Positions 1-8,550 of a stretch of 64,000 nt of DNA are shown piece by piece. The notes beneath the pieces are model-generated. The model made no database searches. It worked only from the letters and a program-made list of their open reading frames with translations, and was not told where the DNA came from. The translations under genes and the position numbers were made by a program. This stretch comes from Rhodoferax sp. OV413 (GTDB lineage: Bacteria > Pseudomonadota > Gammaproteobacteria > Burkholderiales > Burkholderiaceae_C), in contig CAMAWD010000016.1 in NCBI GenBank assembly GCA_945861785.1, positions 1-64,000 of the forward strand. Reading direction: 5' to 3'. Each line of letters starts with the position of its first letter. The first letter of the stretch is position 1.

Positions 1-138
1 ATCGATCAAGGACACCAAATAGGTCTTGCGCAGTTGCCCTTGGATCGGCAAGCGGGGGCCGTGCATCACATCGCCATACCAAATCGAGCCTGCAAACTCG
101 GCACTGAAGCTGCGCTTCTCTTCGGGCAGACTCGCTGA
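1..138 (-). mobile_element. Transposase fragment, integrase-core type, cut by the window edge
   Basis: Read on the minus strand, this stretch encodes an open segment containing AGSIWYGDVMHGP and ending LRKTYLVSLID at the window edge. A WxxDVMHGP block followed by a YLVSLID strand is typical of the first catalytic aspartate and second strand of DDE integrase-core transposases. No start is visible and the reading ends near position 138, where an unrelated IS3-type remnant begins in the opposite direction. It is a broken insertion sequence. The exact family is not certain from this length. Confidence 0.55.
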
Positions 139-157
139 GCCCGCCGGGCACCCATTC

Positions 158-304
158 ATGGTGCGTGAGTTCCTGATCGGCTTGACGAAATACTTTGCCT
201 TCTACAATGGCGAGCGCCCGCATCTAGGGCTGGCCAACCGGACTCTCGACGCGGTGTACCAAAGCGCTGAAGGCGGCGGGGCCATGATCGTGGACAAGTA
301 CGGT
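158..304 (+). mobile_element. IS3-family OrfB C-terminal remnant
   Basis: The translation contains YFAFYNGERPHLGLANRT followed by AVYQS, the C-terminal block of IS3-family OrfB integrase-core transposases (consensus FYNxxRPHxxLxxxTP). Only about 50 residues remain. They run in frame into the downstream nucleotidyltransferase gene, so a long open frame starting near position 26 is a chimera, not one protein. The remnant abuts an oppositely oriented transposase fragment, showing nested or successive insertions upstream of the MntA-HepT module. Confidence 0.65.
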
Positions 305-358
305 GCGGTGGTCAAAGCGGCACACCAAAATGCAACAAAACAGCATCTAGACCACCCC

Positions 359-661
359 ATGCGTCTATCCACTGATCAAATTCAGGCCATTTGTCAGGCG
401 GCCACTGCATCTTTTGGAGAAGGAGCAGCGGTGTGGTTATTTGGTTCACGTGTGGACGACAACAAAAGAGGCGGCGACATTGACCTGCTGGTGCGCCCGC
501 CACCCTCTGCAGCAAACCAGCCATTTGCCAAGAAAATCAAAATGCTCGGCATGCTTGAACGCCTGCTGGGCGAACGCAAAATAGACCTTGTGATAGAGCA
601 GCCTGGCGACTCCAGACCCATTGTGACCGTGGCCCACACCACCGGCATACAAATTCAATGA
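359..661 (+). CDS. mntA: MntA-type minimal nucleotidyltransferase, antitoxin of a HEPN/MNT pair
   Basis: About 100 residues with the polymerase-beta-fold nucleotidyltransferase signature: VWLFGSRVDDNKRGGDIDLL supplies the GS loop and the DxD metal-binding pair. Family knowledge: MntA proteins neutralise HepT by transferring AMP groups to a tyrosine of the toxin. The start at ATG 359 gives a protein of normal size that begins just before the domain; a longer frame upstream is transposase sequence. Its stop overlaps the start of the HEPN gene by four bases (ATGA), so the two are translationally coupled. The GS-to-DxD spacing here is nine residues, close to the usual ten. Confidence 0.85.
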   Translation: MRLSTDQIQAICQAATASFGEGAAVWLFGSRVDDNKRGGDIDLLVRPPPSAANQPFAKKIKMLGMLERLLGERKIDLVIEQPGDSRPIVTVAHTTGIQIQ

Positions 662-1131
662 CACACCCACCCGAACAATTGGCGCTGCAGCAAATTCTTG
701 GCGTGTGCCAAGGCCACGCCGATGCACTGACCGATGCCCTTCAAGACTTGCAGTTGCGAGGGCTTGGCGCTGAAGACTACAGCCACCTCTCAAAAGCAGA
801 CCGCCGCTTGCTTGACCAATTTGCCTACCGCTACACCAGACTGCAAGATGACATGGGTGCGCGCCTGATGCCAACCGTGCTGAAAGCCTTGGGCGAAGAC
901 ATAGGCCCCATGTCCGCTATTGACCGCTTCACCCGCCTTGAGCAACTCGGCTGGTTAGCCAGCGCGGACGAATGGCTTGCCCTGCGACAAGTGCGTAACC
1001 AATTTGCGCACGACTATCCAGACAGCGCGCCGGAGCGGTTTGAGCGCCTGCAAGCCGCCACCCAGGCCGCAAGTCAGTTATTGGCGATCATGATGAACTT
1101 TCAAACAAAATTGGTCTCCAGCTCGGGCTAA
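658..1131 (+). CDS. hepT: HepT-like HEPN toxin
   Basis: This 157-residue, largely helical protein carries RNQFAHDYPD near residues 112-121, an exact match to the HEPN ribonuclease motif Rx4HxY. In HepT toxins this arginine-histidine pair forms the RNase active site of a dimer, and the tyrosine is the residue AMPylated by MntA. It overlaps the MntA-type gene by four bases, the classic two-gene HEPN/MNT module. Both genes look intact, so the pair is probably functional. The target (tRNA or mRNA) cannot be read from sequence. No promoter is obvious; the upstream DNA is IS remnant. Confidence 0.8.
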   Translation: MTHPPEQLALQQILGVCQGHADALTDALQDLQLRGLGAEDYSHLSKADRRLLDQFAYRYTRLQDDMGARLMPTVLKALGEDIGPMSAIDRFTRLEQLGWLASADEWLALRQVRNQFAHDYPDSAPERFERLQAATQAASQLLAIMMNFQTKLVSSSG

Positions 1132-1149
1132 TCAAGCGCGAGCACGGGA

Positions 1150-1345
1150 CGGGCCGGCGGTATACAGTGCAGTCGCTGCCCAGCGTCAATACGCGACAGG
1201 ATTCTTGCAATTCGGTCATGCGGATCAGGCAAGCGTCAGCCAGGGACGCAGGCAGGTTGTCATAACGCTCGAACAGGGCCCGCACCGGTGCCCACTTGAT
1301 CTGCCAACGAAAGCGCTATTTGCACCAGTCCCCGCTCAACCCAGG
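1150..1345 (-). pseudogene. Remnant of a PIN-domain (VapC) toxin gene
   Basis: On the minus strand this encodes YDNLPASLADACLIRMTEL followed by CRVLTLGSD, the C-terminal half of a PIN-domain toxin. It is nearly identical in DNA to 8160-8365, part of the frameshifted vapC ending at 8073. The N-terminal active-site aspartate region is missing and the 3' end diverges into unrelated sequence. It is a second, more degraded copy of the same toxin gene, left by duplication or recombination. Confidence 0.7.
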
Positions 1346-1533
1346 CAAACCTGCCAGCTGGCCCACAGCGTTTCAAGCTGGACGTGGCGAGCTTTGCATA
1401 GGGGGATCAAGCGATGAGCAACACCAGAAAGTCATCCGTGGCCGGCGTCAACTACCCTGACGCGGGGGGGGGCGGAAACGGCTGCATCAGGCTCAGTTCC
1501 GTCTTGGCGCGCTGCAAGGAATTGAGTAAATAA

Positions 1534-1564
1534 TGCAATTTCGCCTTACACTGTGGCTATTGCA
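1534..1564 (+). promoter_or_regulatory. Inverted repeat upstream of the AbrB-VapC pair, possible operator
   Basis: TGCAAT and ATTGCA form six-base arms separated by 19 bases, ending 21 bases before the antitoxin start. VapBC operons are usually autoregulated by the antitoxin binding such repeats. Location and symmetry support an operator, but the arms are short and could be chance. Confidence 0.35.
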
Positions 1565-1585
1565 AAACTGCAAGGGAACCAAGCG

Positions 1586-1837
1586 ATGACAATATTGAAA
1601 GTGACCGCCCGGGGACAAGTGACTTTCAAAAAAGACGTACTGCGGCACCTCGGTATTCAACCAGGGCAAAAGATCGAACTCGATTTACTGCCAGATGGTC
1701 GAGGCATGCTCAAGGCAGCCCAGACGACCGGCACGATAAACAGCTTCATCGGACTGCTGGCGCAGCGGACAAAGAAGGTTGCGACCATTGAAGAGATCAA
1801 TGAGGCAACAGCGCGAGCTTGGGCTGGCAAGGCATGA
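1586..1837 (+). CDS. vapB: AbrB/MazE-fold antitoxin of a VapBC module
   Basis: A protein of 83 residues whose first half, starting ILKVTARGQVTF and followed by LGIQPGQKIELDLLPDG, is a swapped-hairpin AbrB DNA-binding domain. The acidic tail would wrap the toxin. ATG 1586 was chosen because AAGGGA lies just upstream and the domain starts at once; an upstream in-frame start would add 11 residues with no similarity. The stop overlaps the PIN toxin start by four bases (ATGA), so expression is coupled. Confidence 0.8.
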   Translation: MTILKVTARGQVTFKKDVLRHLGIQPGQKIELDLLPDGRGMLKAAQTTGTINSFIGLLAQRTKKVATIEEINEATARAWAGKA

Positions 1838-2229
1838 AAATCACCGTTGACACCAACGTGCTGGTTCGCTCTTGCGTGCGCGATGACCCGGCGCAAGCCA
1901 GCATCGCCACCAAGGTTCTGACCGATGCCGCGTTGATTGCCATTGCGCTGCCGTGCTTGTGTGAGTTTGTTTGGGTGCTGCGCAGGGTCTACAACATTGA
2001 AAGTGACGACGTCGTTAGCGCGATTCGCGCGCTGATGGCCAGCGAAAACGTAGAAATGAACCGGCCAGCAGTCGAGGCGGGGTTGGAGGTGCTCAGTGCA
2101 GGTGGGGATTTTGCGGATGGTGTGATCGCCTTCGAGGGCAATTGGCTTGGCGGGGAAACTTTTGTTTCATTCGACAAGAAGGCTGTGGCGCTGCTCGGTG
2201 CACAAGGGAAAGAGGCGCGGCTCCTGTGA
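1834..2229 (+). CDS. vapC: PIN-domain ribonuclease toxin VapC
   Basis: A 131-residue PIN-domain protein. It begins KITVDTNVLVR with the first catalytic aspartate, has a conserved glutamate in LCEFVW, and later acidic residues in GGDFADGVIAF and SFDKKA. These form the metal-dependent RNase site of VapC toxins, which usually cut tRNA or rRNA. It overlaps the antitoxin by four bases. All acidic positions are present, so it is likely active. Its stop codon touches an IS110 transposase remnant, so the last few residues may derive from an insertion junction. Confidence 0.85.
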   Translation: MKITVDTNVLVRSCVRDDPAQASIATKVLTDAALIAIALPCLCEFVWVLRRVYNIESDDVVSAIRALMASENVEMNRPAVEAGLEVLSAGGDFADGVIAFEGNWLGGETFVSFDKKAVALLGAQGKEARLL

Positions 2230-2437
2230 CAACGGTGAGTTGGAGGCACGCATCGCACGCTTCGAGCAGGCCTTGATCCAGGGGCTCGGCGCCTGGGCAC
2301 CCCAACTCGTGCTGCTGCAGACGATTCCTGGAATCGACCGCATGGGCGCTGCGATGCTGCTGGTGGAGGTCAGCGCGGAGATGCAAAACTTCGGCTCTGC
2401 TGAGCGCCTGGCTTCCTGGGTGGGGATATGCCCTGGC
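2228..2437 (+). mobile_element. IS110-family transposase fragment
   Basis: The translation contains LLQTIPGIDRMGAAMLLVEV followed by GSAERLASWVGICPG. This is the C-terminal helix-hairpin-helix region (Transposase_20 domain) of IS110/IS1111 transposases. The N-terminal DEDD catalytic domain is absent and the reading degenerates after CPG. It is a decayed insertion sequence directly behind vapC. The stretch to about 2690 that follows has no recognisable gene. Confidence 0.75.
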
Positions 2438-2694
2438 TGCACCGACATGCCCGCAATGCCTGAGACGTTGGCGGGTGGTCTGGTGGGCACAGATGACCCC
2501 ACCCAATCGTCCAGTACCCAGAGTAAGTGCTGAGTCCTCAGCACTGTTTCCCCCTTTTGTCATGACCGCGCCCGCTCAAATACCCGGCCCATAAACCAAA
2601 AATTGAGCACGCCCGACCACAGGTTTTTATGTGGGGCAGGCTAGTGTCTAGTATTTTTACTAGATACCTCTTGCAAATTGCATATACTCGACAC

Positions 2695-3846
2695 GTGTCG
2701 GCCCAATACGAACGTACTTTTGTCTCGCAGCTTGAAAAACGTCTTGCTGCCGCAGCACCGTTGATTCAGGTTTTGGTGGGGCCGCGGCAGGTGGGCAAGA
2801 CAACTGGCCTGCGGCAATTGTTGGCGCGGGCATCGGGCAATTACCACTATGCCAATGCCGATGACCTTCTGGTTTCTGGCCGCAGTTGGCTTTTGGAGCA
2901 ATGGCAGAAGGCATTGCTGGCGGGGGATGGCGCGCTGTTGGTTGTTGATGAAATTCAGAAGATACCCAATTGGTCTGAGTCCATTAAATCGTTGTGGGAT
3001 GCACAACCCGGACGGTTGCGGGTGGTGCTGCTGGGCTCGGGTTCGCTGCAAATTCAAAGTGGGTTGACGGAGAGTCTGGCGGGCCGCTTTGAGTTGACGC
3101 GTATTTTCCATTGGACCTTTACCGAGCTGAAAGAGGCCTTTGGCTACGACCTGGAACGCTTTCTTTTGTATGGAGGTTACCCCGGCGCCGTGGCCTTTGA
3201 AGATGACTACGACCGCTGGTACGCCTACCTGAAAGATGCCATTGTGGAGGCGGTGATTGGCAAAGACATTTTGCAGAACCGCAAGGTGGCCAACCCGGCG
3301 CTGTTTCGGCAGGCATTCGAGATCCTGTGTCGCTACCCTGCCCAAGAGATCAGTTACACCAAGCTGTTGGGGCAGTTGCAGGACAAAGGCAACACGGATC
3401 TGGTGAAGTATTACCTGGAGTTGTATGCGGGTGCTTTCCTGATTAACGCGCTGGAAAAGTACAGCAACAAGGCTTGGCTGACGCGCGGCTCCAGTCCAAA
3501 AATTCTCCCGGCCTGTCCGGCGCTTCACACCATGACTTCCGGGTCGCGCGCCTTGGCAGAGCCCGAACAGCGCGGACGTGTTTTTGAGCTGGCCGTGGGG
3601 GCCGAGCTGATGCAACTGCCAGGTGAGCTTTTTTATTGGCGTGAGAAAAACGCTGAGGTCGATTTTGTGTACCGTTATCAGGGCAAGCTTTACGCCATTG
3701 AAGTCAAATCGGGCCGCAAGAAATCAGCCAAAGGGCTGGAGGCGTTTGTCCAGCACTTTCCAGAAGCCCGCTCGGTGATTCTGACCCCTGATAATTTCCT
3801 CCAGTTTTCTGAAAACCCAAAAATGTTTTTGGCGAAACTGGCGTAG
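2695..3846 (+). CDS. AAA-type ATPase with C-terminal DUF4143 domain
   Basis: A protein of about 383 residues with Walker A GPRQVGKTT near residue 28 and Walker B LLVVDEIQK. A conserved SGLTESLAGRFE block follows, and the C-terminal half has a nuclease-like pattern in which EVDFVYRY and IEVKSG recall PD-(D/E)xK folds. This is the widespread COG1373-type family of poorly known function, common in accessory DNA. GTG 2695 was chosen because similarity begins just after it; the upstream part of the frame is promoter-like and contains a CTAGTA/TACTAG inverted repeat at 2648-2663. A truncated relative lies at 8812-9184. The protein looks complete. Confidence 0.8.
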   Translation: MSAQYERTFVSQLEKRLAAAAPLIQVLVGPRQVGKTTGLRQLLARASGNYHYANADDLLVSGRSWLLEQWQKALLAGDGALLVVDEIQKIPNWSESIKSLWDAQPGRLRVVLLGSGSLQIQSGLTESLAGRFELTRIFHWTFTELKEAFGYDLERFLLYGGYPGAVAFEDDYDRWYAYLKDAIVEAVIGKDILQNRKVANPALFRQAFEILCRYPAQEISYTKLLGQLQDKGNTDLVKYYLELYAGAFLINALEKYSNKAWLTRGSSPKILPACPALHTMTSGSRALAEPEQRGRVFELAVGAELMQLPGELFYWREKNAEVDFVYRYQGKLYAIEVKSGRKKSAKGLEAFVQHFPEARSVILTPDNFLQFSENPKMFLAKLA

Positions 3847-4105
3847 GGCAAATTGTCATTGCGGGCGAAGCACGGCAATCTGGCGATGTTCCCAGGGCTA
3901 TATCTCAACCCCGTAGCGGTTTTGAACTTTTTTCACCATCGACTTGGACAAGTCATCGGTCAGCGCGCTGGTGCATTAGCCCCAGCAGATAGCCGTGGGC
4001 AATGCGCAAGAAGGAGCGGCAGCCGGGCGGGATGAGGCCTGTAGCCCTGCCATGTACCCCAAAATAATGCTGAACTTTTTATAGCGTCTTGTTTATTCTG
4101 CAAAG
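3847..4105. other. Gene-free stretch with a REP-like motif
   Basis: No convincing gene. The start, TTGTCATTGCGGGCGAAGC followed by ACGGCAATCTGG, resembles the partly palindromic extragenic repeats seen after genes in many proteobacteria. The rest includes a possible minus-strand reading ending SKSMVKKVQNRYGVEI that I could not identify. Confidence 0.3.
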
Positions 4106-4670
4106 ATGCAGCAACAAAACCAGATCAAGCGAACCCTTGGGCAACCCGAATCGATTGACATCGTTCGCAGTCATCTCGCCAGCAACAATTACAAAAAACC
4201 TTACCTCGCTGTCCAAGGCGCTGTGTCTGCATTTCAACTTCTCTGATGCACGCAAAGGTCTGCAAATCGGCGGCTGCAACAAAGCGCTGCGGGAATTGGA
4301 GCGCGCCGGGCACTTCATTTTGCCTGTCTCTGGGATGCCTAAATCCATCAAAACCCCGCGTCGCCTGGGAGTTGCCGTGGCCGACCCAGTCGATGTACCC
4401 GCGCTTGTCAGCTCTGTGCAAGGGCTCGCACTGGTAAAGGTTGACAGTGTTGATTTGATGCGAATCTGGAACGAGATGATGCTGCGCGAGCACCCTCAAG
4501 GTGCTGGCCCCCTGGTGGGATGCCAACTGCGCTACCTCATCAATTCCGATCACGGCTGGCTCGGTGGTTTTTCTTTCAGCGCCTCAGCACTCAATGTTCG
4601 AGACAGAGACCAATGGATCGGCTGGGACACCGATCAACACCGTGCGCATCTGCACCGCGACCATCATTGA
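4106..4670 (+). pseudogene. DUF4338 (DruA-family) gene, frameshifted and 3'-truncated
   Basis: From ATG 4106 the reading IKRTLGQPESIDIVRSHL continues until a six-A run at about 4192-4197. The homologous frame then shifts to LSKALCLHFNFSDARKG, GGCNKALRELERAGHFIL, RIWNEMMLREHPQGAGPL and DRDQWIGWD before stopping early at 4670. This order matches the DUF4338 family, which includes DruA of Druantia anti-phage systems, but standalone homologues are also scattered repeat-like genes in proteobacteria. The copy lacks the family C-terminus. Two other broken copies lie at 27068-27428 and 57297-57907. Recognition is from memory of the family. Confidence 0.65.
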
Positions 4671-4860
4671 GCGTGCTTACGCTCACGAGCCACTCCCGAA
4701 CGTGTTTGCGAGTGGCCATGTTGCCGTAGCTGTCCAATGCCGCTTGGAGGCGGGGTTGATTAAAAGACATCAGCTTGTTACGGGCCTGGATGAGCACAGC
4801 GTCAGGCGTTACAGTTGCGATCAACAATAAGTTGGACCCGTATGATTCTTGCCCCAACAT
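4591..4860 (-). CDS. Unidentified small open frame
   Basis: A minus-strand frame with the coherent segment IQARNKLMSFNQPRLQAAL followed by SYGNMATRKHVREWL, which looks protein-like. It overlaps the truncated DUF4338 end, and its start lies between that and the TPR gene. I do not recognise a family. It may be a remnant of a larger gene or a chance reading. Confidence 0.22.
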   Translation of the reverse strand: MLGQESYGSNLLLIATVTPDAVLIQARNKLMSFNQPRLQAALDSYGNMATRKHVREWLVSVSTLNDGRGADAHGVDRCPSRSIGLCLEH

Positions 4861-4916
4861 TCAAGGCCCCACTCGTTTCGAACTTCGCATTCAATAGCTA
4901 TCGATCACAATTCCCG

Positions 4917-5873
4917 ATGAAAAATCCTTGTCCACTTTGCAACGAGCAAAAAGCACAGCGGCATTGCTTACGCCACGATAACGCGGTAATTTGCAGTGTC
5001 TGTTGCGCAAAGATGCGCAATGAGACATGCGCAGGCTGCTCGTATTACAGCGCTGCGAAACAGTATCACGCTGGCCGCAGTCAGCGGATAACGCGCACGA
5101 CACCGCCTGACGGTCATTTTATTATCGAGTTGAATCCGGAAGTCGAACAGGCCGTGAATTCTGCGCTGGAACTTTGTGAACGAGGCAAAACGGACGCGGC
5201 ATGGGTGCAGGTGAACCGGCTGCTTCGGGAGCACCCGGTAAATCACATGGTGATCTACGCAATGGGAGTGCTTCATGCCGTCAAAGGTGAGCACAAAGAA
5301 GCCGTCACATGGTTCGACAAGGCCATCACAATTTATCCGTATTTCGTCGAAGCTCACTTCAATAAGGGCATGGCCTATCAGAAGCAGTTCAAAATAGCCC
5401 AGGCCGTCTACGCCTACCGTAAAGTTGTGGAGTTGGGAGACCCAAACGATGCCCCCGCAAGGCAAGCTCGGTTGTTTCTGGACGATATGGCGATGGCCAT
5501 CAGTAAACACGAAGGCATTGATCTGGACAGCTATATTGACTCACAGCAATTGTTCGATCATGCATTTACGCTCTTGGAGCAAGGAGACTGGTCAGGTGCC
5601 TTGGTTGATTTCCGTGCAAGTGCGGCGAAGAATGACCGCAATGCACCCGTTCATGGCAACTTGGGATTGTGTCTCGCCCAACTGGGATGCAAGGCACAGT
5701 CTTTGGCTGAGTTGGATCGCGCCCTTGCAATCGACCCACAGTATGAGCCGGCCATGACCAATCGCGCTTTGGTTAAACATATGGAGGAAGGCATCCCCCT
5801 AAAGGCAGCAGGATTCAAGCGCATCGAATTTGGCAAAGCACAATTTCTTGACGGAACCGGACGCAAGCGGTAG
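4917..5873 (+). CDS. Zinc-ribbon plus TPR-repeat protein of unknown function
   Basis: A 318-residue protein. The N-terminus MKNPCPLCN, then HCLRH, VICSVCC and CAGCSYY form a cysteine-rich cluster, presumably one or two zinc sites in the first 45 residues. The rest is helical with TPR-like repeats, for example YAMGVLHAVKGEHKEAVTWF and GNLGLCLAQLGCKAQSLAEL. ATG 4917 was chosen because the cysteine motif starts immediately; upstream in-frame codons lack similarity. There is no signal peptide, so it is probably a cytoplasmic scaffold. It stands alone between two remnants and has no obvious partner. Confidence 0.7.
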   Translation: MKNPCPLCNEQKAQRHCLRHDNAVICSVCCAKMRNETCAGCSYYSAAKQYHAGRSQRITRTTPPDGHFIIELNPEVEQAVNSALELCERGKTDAAWVQVNRLLREHPVNHMVIYAMGVLHAVKGEHKEAVTWFDKAITIYPYFVEAHFNKGMAYQKQFKIAQAVYAYRKVVELGDPNDAPARQARLFLDDMAMAISKHEGIDLDSYIDSQQLFDHAFTLLEQGDWSGALVDFRASAAKNDRNAPVHGNLGLCLAQLGCKAQSLAELDRALAIDPQYEPAMTNRALVKHMEEGIPLKAAGFKRIEFGKAQFLDGTGRKR

Positions 5874-6090
5874 CGGGACTGGCCCAAACCAAGGGAGCCG
5901 GTATTCCGCTTTAGATCTCAACGTGCTCACGAGCCAAGGGTATCAAAACTGCGCCACATTGTTGAGGACCGGGCTAGGATGAGGCAGATCTCAAATGTCT
6001 ATCTCAGCGATCAAACAGCAGCCGTCCAGACTGGACGATTCAAGAATTCTGTAACTATTGAGCCCGATTTTCCGATGCCTGACTGAATAG

Positions 6091-6540
6091 CTACCTTTTC
6101 TTGACTGTCTTCGAATGCTGCAACGGCACCGCGTAGTATTCAGACAGCGCGGCGATGCGTTTATTGGCGAGTTCTGCGGCATCAGGATAGTCTTTCTCAT
6201 CGCACCACTCAACGCGAACATTGCTTTCGCGCATTCCGCAAATTAGAACGACTCGACGATCCTGTGGATAAAGTTGCTGCTTGGCTTGACGCATGGTCTC
6301 GATGAGCGCCTCCGTGTTACCTGATCGAAACTCTGACCAGAGCTTTGGCTCTGAGCGAGTGAAGACCATCAATAGATCTTCGTAGTCTGGTACGTCTCGA
6401 CCCAAGGCCCTGTTCCACGCTACGTTTGCCAATAAGAGTGCGGTATGCACGGCTTCTGAGGATGGCACATTTCTGGTTTCGCGAAAACACATCATCGCCA
6501 AATCCTTCATGATGTCTGACATTTTTGAATGCGTCGTCAT
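6091..6540 (-). CDS. Hypothetical protein, 149 residues
   Basis: A complete minus-strand frame, mainly helical in its N-terminal half with the segment HTALLLANVAWNRALG, ending in a basic tail. No signal peptide, membrane segment or catalytic motif is visible, and I do not recognise the family. It lies downstream of, and in the same direction as, the ATPase at 6703-7833 with a 160-base gap, so the two may form a transcription unit. The upstream gap 6541-6702 and downstream gap 5874-6090 hold no gene I can support. Confidence 0.5.
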   Translation of the reverse strand: MTTHSKMSDIMKDLAMMCFRETRNVPSSEAVHTALLLANVAWNRALGRDVPDYEDLLMVFTRSEPKLWSEFRSGNTEALIETMRQAKQQLYPQDRRVVLICGMRESNVRVEWCDEKDYPDAAELANKRIAALSEYYAVPLQHSKTVKKR

Positions 6541-6702
6541 CTGTTCAAAGTCTCGGTAAAAGCCGCAATGCTAAGCGGAGATGCTAACAATGGCCTGTCT
6601 TTGGAAGCGATCGAACAAGTGAATCCTGGCAAGACAGCGCTCGCGTCGGCGCTTGGGCCTGGCTTCGATTGAAGTGCATTTTTGCTGAAGGAATAATTTT
6701 CT

Positions 6703-7833
6703 TCAGTTGTCGAGTTCGAGGTTGCGTATCCATTCAGCGAAAGCATCATCTTGGAGCTGATAGTTGCCGTAATCGAGTTTGGCCACCAAATTCTCGGCTT
6801 GGAGACGGCGAAGCGAGTGCTGCGGCGTATTCTTGCTGACGGGCTTGTCTAAGCCCAGTGCGTTACCTAACTGGAGGCGAACTGGCTCAGAGTGCAGCTC
6901 TGTAACCCCTTGTGCGAGTAGCTTCAGAATCTCTTGGTCCGAAGGCAATAACTTCTTCCAAACATCGCTGAAGTTGGCCCCGTTGAATACGTGCTTTTGG
7001 GTGTCGTCAAGTGCGGCCGTCGACCCAAGCTCAGCGTAGGCCAGGTACCGATTCAAGTAGCGACGAAAGAACTCGGGCGTGTTGTGCAAAGCCAGGAAGG
7101 CCGCTAAAGCGTCTTTATCGGTCAGGGGGTAACGCGAGAGTTTGTTCACCTTGCGTGCCATTACTTTGACAAACTCAGTACCGAGCAACTCAAACGGCTC
7201 AAGAGGTGCCCAGTTGTAGAACGGCTCCGTAGAGCGTCCAAACATACGTCTTAGCGTGGGCTCGGAACTGCCTGCAAACACCACCTTTATGTTTTGCTTC
7301 CTGCGGTCCAAACCCGCTCGCAGGGAATGCGCAAGCTCACTATGCATCGGAGAGGCCAGTACCTGTGCTTCATCCAGCACTAACAGCATCCGCTGGTTAG
7401 GCTTGTCAAAGCCACGCAATAGCTCGCTCAACAAAGGTCCAGCAACGGCGGGGTCATCGGCCAGCTCTGCTTCAAGGGACCCTTCAGCCAGACCCGGGAC
7501 CTTGCCCGAGGCCTTGACCTTTTTCAGTGGCGTGTTTAACCGCTTGACCAGCTTAAGCAGCCCCGTTGGCTCCATAGCTCGGCTGAGCGCAGAAACAAGT
7601 GAGGGAGTCGGGTGTGTGCGAGCATCCCACAAGTTCAAATACACCGTCAGGTAACCTTCGACCTGAGCCGCAGGGATGAGGTCCTGTTCAAGAAATTCGG
7701 ACTTACCCATGCGGCGTTTGGCAAACAGACCTCTCGCGGAGTTCAAACCGATGTCGAATATCTCTAAGTATTTCTTGGCAAGCTCCGGCCGAGGATAGTG
7801 CCAGGGGTCGGCAGGGGCTACAGTTTTAGTCAT
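6703..7833 (-). CDS. AAA-type ATPase
   Basis: A protein of 376 residues with a P-loop FAKRRMGKSEF near residue 40 (GKS retained, upstream glycine replaced), Walker B MLLVLDEAQ near residue 155, and sensor-like VVFAGSSEPTLRRMFGR. The C-terminus looks like a winged helix (SLRRLQAENLVAKLDYGNYQ). This layout resembles the archaeal-type or STAND-like ATPases often found in defence or accessory loci. Start ATG 7833 follows a promoter with a palindrome overlapping the -10. Function unknown; the 149-residue protein downstream may be its partner. Confidence 0.65.
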   Translation of the reverse strand: MTKTVAPADPWHYPRPELAKKYLEIFDIGLNSARGLFAKRRMGKSEFLEQDLIPAAQVEGYLTVYLNLWDARTHPTPSLVSALSRAMEPTGLLKLVKRLNTPLKKVKASGKVPGLAEGSLEAELADDPAVAGPLLSELLRGFDKPNQRMLLVLDEAQVLASPMHSELAHSLRAGLDRRKQNIKVVFAGSSEPTLRRMFGRSTEPFYNWAPLEPFELLGTEFVKVMARKVNKLSRYPLTDKDALAAFLALHNTPEFFRRYLNRYLAYAELGSTAALDDTQKHVFNGANFSDVWKKLLPSDQEILKLLAQGVTELHSEPVRLQLGNALGLDKPVSKNTPQHSLRRLQAENLVAKLDYGNYQLQDDAFAEWIRNLELDN

Positions 7834-7862
7834 GGTATCGTAACGTATCACAACATTTGATA

Positions 7863-7883
7863 GGTATCATTATAAGTGATACC
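7863..7883 (-). promoter_or_regulatory. Palindromic operator over the ATPase gene promoter
   Basis: GGTATCA, seven bases, then TGATACC form a perfect inverted repeat. Further TGATAC-like half sites (GTATCA, GATAC) lie between it and the start at 7833. On the minus strand the spacer contains TATAAT (7869-7874), a consensus -10, with TGACTT sixteen bases upstream as a plausible -35. A repressor bound here would block RNA polymerase. No DNA-binding domain is obvious in the adjacent proteins except the winged-helix-like tail of the ATPase, so autoregulation is an inference. Confidence 0.5.
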
Positions 7884-8058
7884 TTTTGAGAAGTCAGGCA
7901 ACTTCAATAGCCAGGCAGCTGTTTACAGCCATTTCGGCTGAATTGCTGCCGTTTACCACCTTCCTGGGTCGGCCGCTTCGGCGCGCAAGACGTGCTCGAT
8001 CTGGTGTCGCACAACGATCCGGAACGCTTGGAGGCCCGGTACTCCACCACCAGAATTC

Positions 8059-8084
8059 AAAGCCAACTGTTCTCAGTTGGCTTT
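8059..8084. terminator. Hairpin at the end of the vapC remnant
   Basis: AAAGCCAACTG and CAGTTGGCTTT form an 11-base-pair perfect stem around the loop TTCT. It overlaps the vapC stop codon at 8073-8075. The T tracts on either side are weak, so it is a possible bidirectional terminator or a mobile-element end rather than a sure one. Confidence 0.4.
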
Positions 8085-8538
8085 GTCGTTTCTGGGCTTA
8101 CCGGACGCGGTAATAAATTCGCGCTGCAGGTTGGGCGACAGAACAGGAATCACCTTGCGGCCGTGCCGGCGGTAGACGGTGAAGTCGCTGTCCAGCGTCA
8201 ATACGCGACAGGGCTCATGCAATTCGGTCATGCGGATCAGGCAAGCGTCAGCCAGCGACGCAGGCAGGTTGTCATAACGCTGGAACAGGGCCCGCACAGC
8301 GCCCACTTGATCTGCCAACGAAAGCGCTACTTGCACGACTCCCCGCTCAAGCAGTGCCAGGGCGCGGCCCGGATCAAATCCGGCGCGGGCCAACAAAAAG
8401 CAAGTTTCAGCCACCACCGCCTCGCAAGTGAGGAATGGCCCGGCGTGTTGCGAAAACTGGGCCTTTGCCCATTCATGGTGCGTGTCGCCAAGGCAATGCA
8501 ACCCAAGGACCCGTATCCAGAATCACATGGCCGCTCAT
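8073..8538 (-). pseudogene. vapC: PIN-domain VapC toxin gene with a frameshift
   Basis: From ATG 8538 the frame reads SGHVILDTGPWVAL, with the PIN aspartate, then a one-base shift near 8495-8500 moves the rest (DTHHEWAKAQF, AVVAETCFLLARAGF, SLADACLIRMTEL, TLDSDFTVYRR) to another frame ending at 8073. In the first frame a stop follows within about eight codons, so no full toxin is made unless the shift is a sequencing error. It follows an RHH antitoxin gene by 12 bases. A shorter copy of its 3' half lies at 1150-1345. Confidence 0.7.
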
Positions 8539-8550
8539 TTCGCGCGCAGA

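Noticed and set aside
26-661. A 211-codon plus-strand frame as one protein
   Set aside because: The first part is IS3 transposase remnant; the real gene (MntA) starts at 359.
4106-4670. A functional Druantia anti-phage system
   Set aside because: The DruA-family gene is frameshifted and truncated and no DruB-E genes are adjacent; the same holds for the other two copies.
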